From NCBI GenBank assembly GCA_947588845.1, contig CANQAR010000019.1:1-46608 (forward strand): DNA of 46,608 nucleotides, given 5' to 3'. Positions within the stretch are counted from its first letter, which is position 1; each line of letters opens with the position of its first letter. Both the position numbers and the translations under genes were made by a program. The notes under the pieces were generated by a model. The model searched no databases and had not been told where the DNA came from. It saw only the letters and a program-made list of their open reading frames with translations. Positions 42,919-46,608 of the stretch are shown one piece after another. Source of the stretch: an uncultured Lachnospiraceae bacterium (GTDB lineage: Bacteria; Bacillota; Clostridia; Lachnospirales; Lachnospiraceae).

Positions 42919-44094
42919 TTATAACCTTGCCACACCTGACCTGCGCGCCGCCTCCGCGACAGCCTTCGCCACCGCCGGGCCCACTCTCGGGTCAAATGCC
43001 TTCGGGATGATATAGTCGGCGCTGAGTTCCTCGTCGGAAATCAGATCCGCCAGAGCCTTCGCAGCCGCCATCTTCATCTCCTCGTTGATGTCCTTCGCAC
43101 GCACATCGAATGTACCGCGGAAGATTCCCGGGAACGCAAGCACGTTGTTGATCTGGTTCGGGAAGTCGCTGCGTCCGGTCGATACTACCGCCGCTCCGCC
43201 TGCCTTCGCCTCATCCGGGAAGATCTCCGGCGTCGGGTTCGCGCACGCAAAGATGATCGCATCTTTGTTCATCGTCTGCACCATCTCTTTAGTCACCTGG
43301 CCAGGCGCCGATACACCGATAAATATATCCGCTCCCACCAGCATGTCCGCCAGCGTGCCCTGCTTCTTCTCCAGGTTCGTCACCTGCGCCATCTCTTCCT
43401 TGATCCAGTTCATGCCCTTCTCACGGCCCGCGTAGATCGCGCCTGAGCGGTCGCACATTGTAATGTTCTTAAAGCCCGCCGCCAGAAGCAGTCTCACGAT
43501 CGAGATCGCCGCAGCGCCTGCTCCGGAAGTGACAACCTTCACATCCTCTTTCTTCTTGCCGACAACCTTCAGCGCGTTCGTGAGGCCCGCCAGAGAGATG
43601 ACTGCCGTGCCGTGCTGGTCATCGTGGAAGATCGGAATATCGCATTTTTCCTTCAGTTTGCGCTCGATCTCGAAGCAGCGCGGAGCTGAGATATCCTCAA
43701 GATTGATCCCTCCGAAGGAACCGGAAATCAGCGCTACCGTATTGACAAACTCGTCTACATCTTTCGTCTTAACGCAGAGCGGGAACGCGTCCACATTACC
43801 GAATGCCTTGAACAGGACGCACTTTCCTTCCATAACCGGCATGCCTGCCACAGGGCCGATATCGCCAAGGCCGAGTACGGCGCTGCCGTCGGTGATCACC
43901 GCGCACATGTTGTGTCTGCGGGTAAGTTCGTAGGATTTCTCCTCATCCTTCTGAATCTCCAGGCAGGGCTGCGCAACGCCGGGAGTATATGCCAGGGAAA
44001 GATCATCCTTCGTCGCAACCGGGACGGTCGCAATCACCTCGATCTTGCCCTTCCACTGCTCATGAAGTCTCAAAGACTCTTTTGCATAATCCAT
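42919..44094 (-). CDS. Malic enzyme (NAD(P)-dependent)
   Basis: 391 residues. Oxidative decarboxylation of L-malate to pyruvate and CO2. N-terminal domain with LSLAYTPGVAQPCLEIQ, catalytic region ALISGSFGGINLEDISAPRCFEIE and FHDDQHGTAV, then a Rossmann domain (KVVTSGAGAAAISIVRLLL) and CANPTPEIFPDEA with SDFPNQINNVLAFPGIFRG. Length is that of short bacterial malic enzymes without the phosphotransacetylase tail. Located 22 bases after the LarA-family gene, which suggests linked use of malate or a similar hydroxy acid. Confidence 0.95.
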   Translation of the reverse strand: MDYAKESLRLHEQWKGKIEVIATVPVATKDDLSLAYTPGVAQPCLEIQKDEEKSYELTRRHNMCAVITDGSAVLGLGDIGPVAGMPVMEGKCVLFKAFGNVDAFPLCVKTKDVDEFVNTVALISGSFGGINLEDISAPRCFEIERKLKEKCDIPIFHDDQHGTAVISLAGLTNALKVVGKKKEDVKVVTSGAGAAAISIVRLLLAAGFKNITMCDRSGAIYAGREKGMNWIKEEMAQVTNLEKKQGTLADMLVGADIFIGVSAPGQVTKEMVQTMNKDAIIFACANPTPEIFPDEAKAGGAAVVSTGRSDFPNQINNVLAFPGIFRGTFDVRAKDINEEMKMAAAKALADLISDEELSADYIIPKAFDPRVGPAVAKAVAEAARRSGVARL

Positions 44095-44116
44095 AATTGT
44101 CTTCTCCTATCAATAA

Positions 44117-45367
44117 TTATTCAGTTACACACGGAAGCGTGGATCCTCCGTACGGCATCGCCAGCACTGTCGCGTCCTTTCCCAGCTTCTCAAACGCGTC
44201 GTCGAGCGCTTTCTGCGCGGACGGCTTCGGCTCAAGGAAAATACCGCGGACAAACTCGTCCTCCAGATCCGACACCAGATAAATGTCGGCGTTCTCCAGA
44301 ACCATCGCGATGGCAGCAGCCTTGTGGCCGCCCAGCTGGAAATCCGTCTGGATCCGCTCGATCATGGAAGAAGCCGTCGGCGATTTCGTCATCCACTCTT
44401 CAAACACGCGCTCGCCCAGTCCCTCTTTACAGGAACCGATCAGAATGACGATTCCGCCCTTCTTTACCGCGTGCTTCGCGTTGTCCAGCGCTTTCTGCGT
44501 CTGATACAGATTCAGATCCTTGGGAGCGCCGCCCTGGGATACCAGAACGATGTCCGCGCGCTGCGGGATCTCCTTGCGGTAGATCCGATCCAGGAAACGG
44601 CAGGCTTCTCTGTGCGCTTTTACCGCGTCACCTGCTGCCGCCATGATTACTTTTTTGTGCTCGTCAAGCACCACATTGACAATATAGTCAATGCCGACAA
44701 TCTTTCCTGCTTCCTCAATATCCTCGCGCAGCGGATTGCCGTCAAGCCGTCCCGCACATGCCTCCGGCTTCACCATCTGGCTGTGGTTTGCCTGAATCGC
44801 GTCCCTTGTGGACACGCCCGGCATGATCGCCTTCGCGCCTCCGCTGTAGCCCGCAAAATAATGATACTCAATATTTCCAAGGCAGATTCTCCGGTCTGCT
44901 TCCGCCACGACCCGCGTGATATCCACGGGCGTTCCGTGGGATGTCGTCCCCATGTGCACACAGTCGGAAGGATCGCTGTCAACACAGGTGATCTCCGAGA
45001 AAGCTCTCTCTCCCGCAAGTTTTTTCATCTCTTCCGGTTTATGCTTTCTGTGGCTGCCCAGCGCGAACACCAGCGTGATGTCTTCTTTGCGGACACCCGC
45101 CTCATAAAGCGTATCAAGAAGCGGAGGCAGCACCACATACGTCGGCATCGGCCTGGTGATATCGCTGGTGATGATCGCAATCTTCTCACCCGGCTTTACC
45201 ACATCCTTCAGAAGCGGAGCCCCGATCGGAGCAGAAAGCGCACGGCGCACCTCCGCCTCCCCGGTCAGTTCACATTCCACTTCATTGGCATGCAGAACAC
45301 CCAGCACATTCTGATCCGGCACTTCCACCGTCTGAATTCCTGTTCCAAAACCAAACTCTAATTTCAT
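44117..45367 (-). CDS. larA: LarA-family nickel-dependent 2-hydroxyacid racemase/epimerase
   Basis: About 416 residues. Family motifs: TSDITRPMPTYVVLPPLLD, FALGSHRKHKPEEMKKLAG with the catalytic His region, and NIEYHYFAGYSGGAKAIMPGVS, whose Lys corresponds to the residue that binds the nickel-pincer nucleotide cofactor in lactate racemase. The start at 45367 (MKLEFGFG) is preferred over an ATG 12 bases earlier because GGAGGT lies between them. The superfamily includes lactate, malate and gluconate-type enzymes; the next gene is malic enzyme, so malate is one candidate. Cofactor genes larB/C/E are not in the window. The symbol is by homology only. Confidence 0.85.
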   Translation of the reverse strand: MKLEFGFGTGIQTVEVPDQNVLGVLHANEVECELTGEAEVRRALSAPIGAPLLKDVVKPGEKIAIITSDITRPMPTYVVLPPLLDTLYEAGVRKEDITLVFALGSHRKHKPEEMKKLAGERAFSEITCVDSDPSDCVHMGTTSHGTPVDITRVVAEADRRICLGNIEYHYFAGYSGGAKAIMPGVSTRDAIQANHSQMVKPEACAGRLDGNPLREDIEEAGKIVGIDYIVNVVLDEHKKVIMAAAGDAVKAHREACRFLDRIYRKEIPQRADIVLVSQGGAPKDLNLYQTQKALDNAKHAVKKGGIVILIGSCKEGLGERVFEEWMTKSPTASSMIERIQTDFQLGGHKAAAIAMVLENADIYLVSDLEDEFVRGIFLEPKPSAQKALDDAFEKLGKDATVLAMPYGGSTLPCVTE

Positions 45368-45408
45368 TGTTACCTCCATGCCCCGCGCGGGGCAGTATCA
45401 CTTGTTAT

Positions 45409-46608
45409 TTACGCGAATGTCTTCGCCGCATGGCGCAGCGCCTTCACGACTGGAAGTTCTTCCCCGGAAAGGAAGCGGATCAGCGCGCCGCCTGCCGTAC
45501 AGATATAGGACATCCGGTCTTTGAGGCCGTATTTCTCCGTAGCTGTCACGCTGTCGCCGCCGCCCACCAGTGTGTAAGCCTCGGAATCCGCCAGCGCGTC
45601 CCAGACTGCCTCTGTGCCGTACTCCGTCAGCTCTTCCTCGAAGATTCCCATCGGTCCGTTGACGCAGACCGTCTTCGCATTCAGAATGATCTCACGGTAT
45701 TCTTCGGCAGCTTTATGTCCGATATCCACCAGACCCACATAATTCGGTATATAATTGACTCTCGCTTCCTTGCGCTTTCCATTCTCAACCCAGGCCAGAT
45801 CCTGCGGCAGCACGATCTTGTCCTTGTACTGTTCATAGAGAGGCTTCGCTTTCTCAATCCACTCCGCGTAGTTGGACTTCACGATAAAGTCCATGCTTTT
45901 CTTGCCGATCTCCTTGCCGGCAGCCGCCAGCAGGATGTTGGCCACGAGGCCGCCTGTCAGCACCTGGTCCGCGATGCCGCGTCCAAGAACTGTCTCCATC
46001 ATCAGGAACGCGTCGGAGATCTTCGCGCCGCCCAGCACGAACACGCAGGGACGCTCCGGATTCTCCATCACCTGGGATACCGCGCAGTACTCAGCTTCGA
46101 ACAGACGTCCCATCGCGGACGGCATCACCTGCTCGAAACCGCAGAGTGAAGGCTGATCTCTGTGAGCCGCCGCAAACGCGTCGCACACATAAATATCGCC
46201 AAGCGGGGCAAGCGTGCGCACCAGCAGCGTCTTTGCCTGCTCCTCATGGGACAGGTTCAGCTTCATCTCAAAGAGCGTCTGCTCCTCAGAGACAAAACGC
46301 ACATTGTCCAGAAGAAGGATCTCTCCGTCCTTCAGAGCCTTGATCGCCTCGCGGGCCGCCGGTCCGCAGACATCGTCGATAAATTTCACTTCCCGGTTCA
46401 GGAGCTCGGCCAGAACCTTTGAGTGAGGCTCCGTGGTATAGAAGTTCTTGTACTCAATATCGCTGCCCTGATGCGCCATCAGGACTACCTTCGCTCCCTT
46501 GTCCGCCAGCTCGCGGATCGTGGGAACACAGCCCTGGATACGGTTGATGCTCTTTAATGTGTTGGTCTTTTTGTCGACCGGCTGGTTGATATCCACACGG
46601 CAGAGCAC
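45409..46608 (-). CDS. pgk: Archaeal-type phosphoglycerate kinase, 5' end outside window
   Basis: At least 399 residues; the window cuts the gene just before VLCRVDINQPV, so about 10-20 N-terminal residues are missing. PGK features: RVDINQPV, TIRELADKGAKVVLMAHQGS, EILLLDNVRF, CDAFAAAHRDQPSLCGF, VFVLGGAKISDAF, VNGPMGIFEE and TLVGGGDSVTATEKYG. The pattern AHQGS, LDNVRFVSEE and FAAAHRDQPS resembles archaeal PGKs rather than the standard bacterial glycolytic enzyme (SHLGRP, LENTRF, FGTAHRAHAS). It heads the visible part of the unit with larA, malic enzyme and transketolase. It may use a substrate other than 3-phosphoglycerate. Confidence 0.85.
   Translation of the reverse strand: MLCRVDINQPVDKKTNTLKSINRIQGCVPTIRELADKGAKVVLMAHQGSDIEYKNFYTTEPHSKVLAELLNREVKFIDDVCGPAAREAIKALKDGEILLLDNVRFVSEEQTLFEMKLNLSHEEQAKTLLVRTLAPLGDIYVCDAFAAAHRDQPSLCGFEQVMPSAMGRLFEAEYCAVSQVMENPERPCVFVLGGAKISDAFLMMETVLGRGIADQVLTGGLVANILLAAAGKEIGKKSMDFIVKSNYAEWIEKAKPLYEQYKDKIVLPQDLAWVENGKRKEARVNYIPNYVGLVDIGHKAAEEYREIILNAKTVCVNGPMGIFEEELTEYGTEAVWDALADSEAYTLVGGGDSVTATEKYGLKDRMSYICTAGGALIRFLSGEELPVVKALRHAAKTFA

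Overview
The window reads as chromosomal DNA of a Gram-positive anaerobic gut-type Clostridia bacterium, most likely Lachnospiraceae. This is an inference from gene content and style: Firmicutes two-component/ABC modules, a MacB-type exporter without an outer-membrane partner, a Bacillus/Clostridia-type iol set, AGGAGG-like ribosome sites with some GTG/TTG starts, and many intergenic hairpin repeats. No database search was possible; names rest on recognised family motifs.

Layout. 1-5465 (minus strand): a response regulator, histidine kinase, ABC ATPase and large FtsX-type permease form a signalling/efflux module. A repeat sequence is embedded in frame in the permease. 5466-7350: a structured intergenic repeat, an AAA/DUF4143 ATPase and a small-RNA locus. 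7314-13700: accessory region with an FAD-dependent oxidoreductase, an interrupted FAD-protein gene, a truncated ADP-ribosylglycohydrolase, an intact GH3 glycosidase and gene fragments. 13759-18627 (plus strand): PucR/CdaR-type regulator, then a GcvT/LigM-like methyltransferase, a UroD-family methyltransferase and an MFS transporter, closed by a terminator; probably demethylation of a methylated substrate. 18790-20960: debris zone with a decayed UroD gene, a low-complexity ORF, a truncated Rpn-type gene, a hairpin repeat and an unlisted 24-residue peptide gene facing a convergent small RNA.

20974-30209 (minus strand): tsf and rpsB, then an exporter made of one FtsX permease, one MacB-like ATPase and two adaptor proteins. 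One adaptor is about 1185 residues, with a huge insertion and a Ser/Glu repeat; the other carries eight 13-residue repeats.

30309-46608 (minus strand): a large inositol locus. iolG-iolI-iolE-iolH is one unit, a LacI-type regulator a second, and a ribose/inositol-type ABC importer a third. Three core promoters have the same architecture (TTGCGT, 17 bp, TATWAT). Two of them carry an 18-bp palindrome with central CG inside the spacer, and the regulator's own promoter lies in a 15-bp inverted repeat, so a local LacI regulon can be read directly. Upstream of the importer lie a second IolG-like dehydrogenase, a split transketolase, malic enzyme, a LarA-family nickel racemase and an archaeal-type phosphoglycerate kinase cut by the window edge. 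iolB, iolC, iolD and iolJ are not in the window, so either they lie elsewhere or the pathway ends differently.

The least explained signals are (i) repeats with a conserved frame but hairpin arms that change in a paired manner, (ii) the peptide/small-RNA module, (iii) the inositol locus with transketolase, archaeal-type PGK and LarA, and (iv) the giant adaptor.
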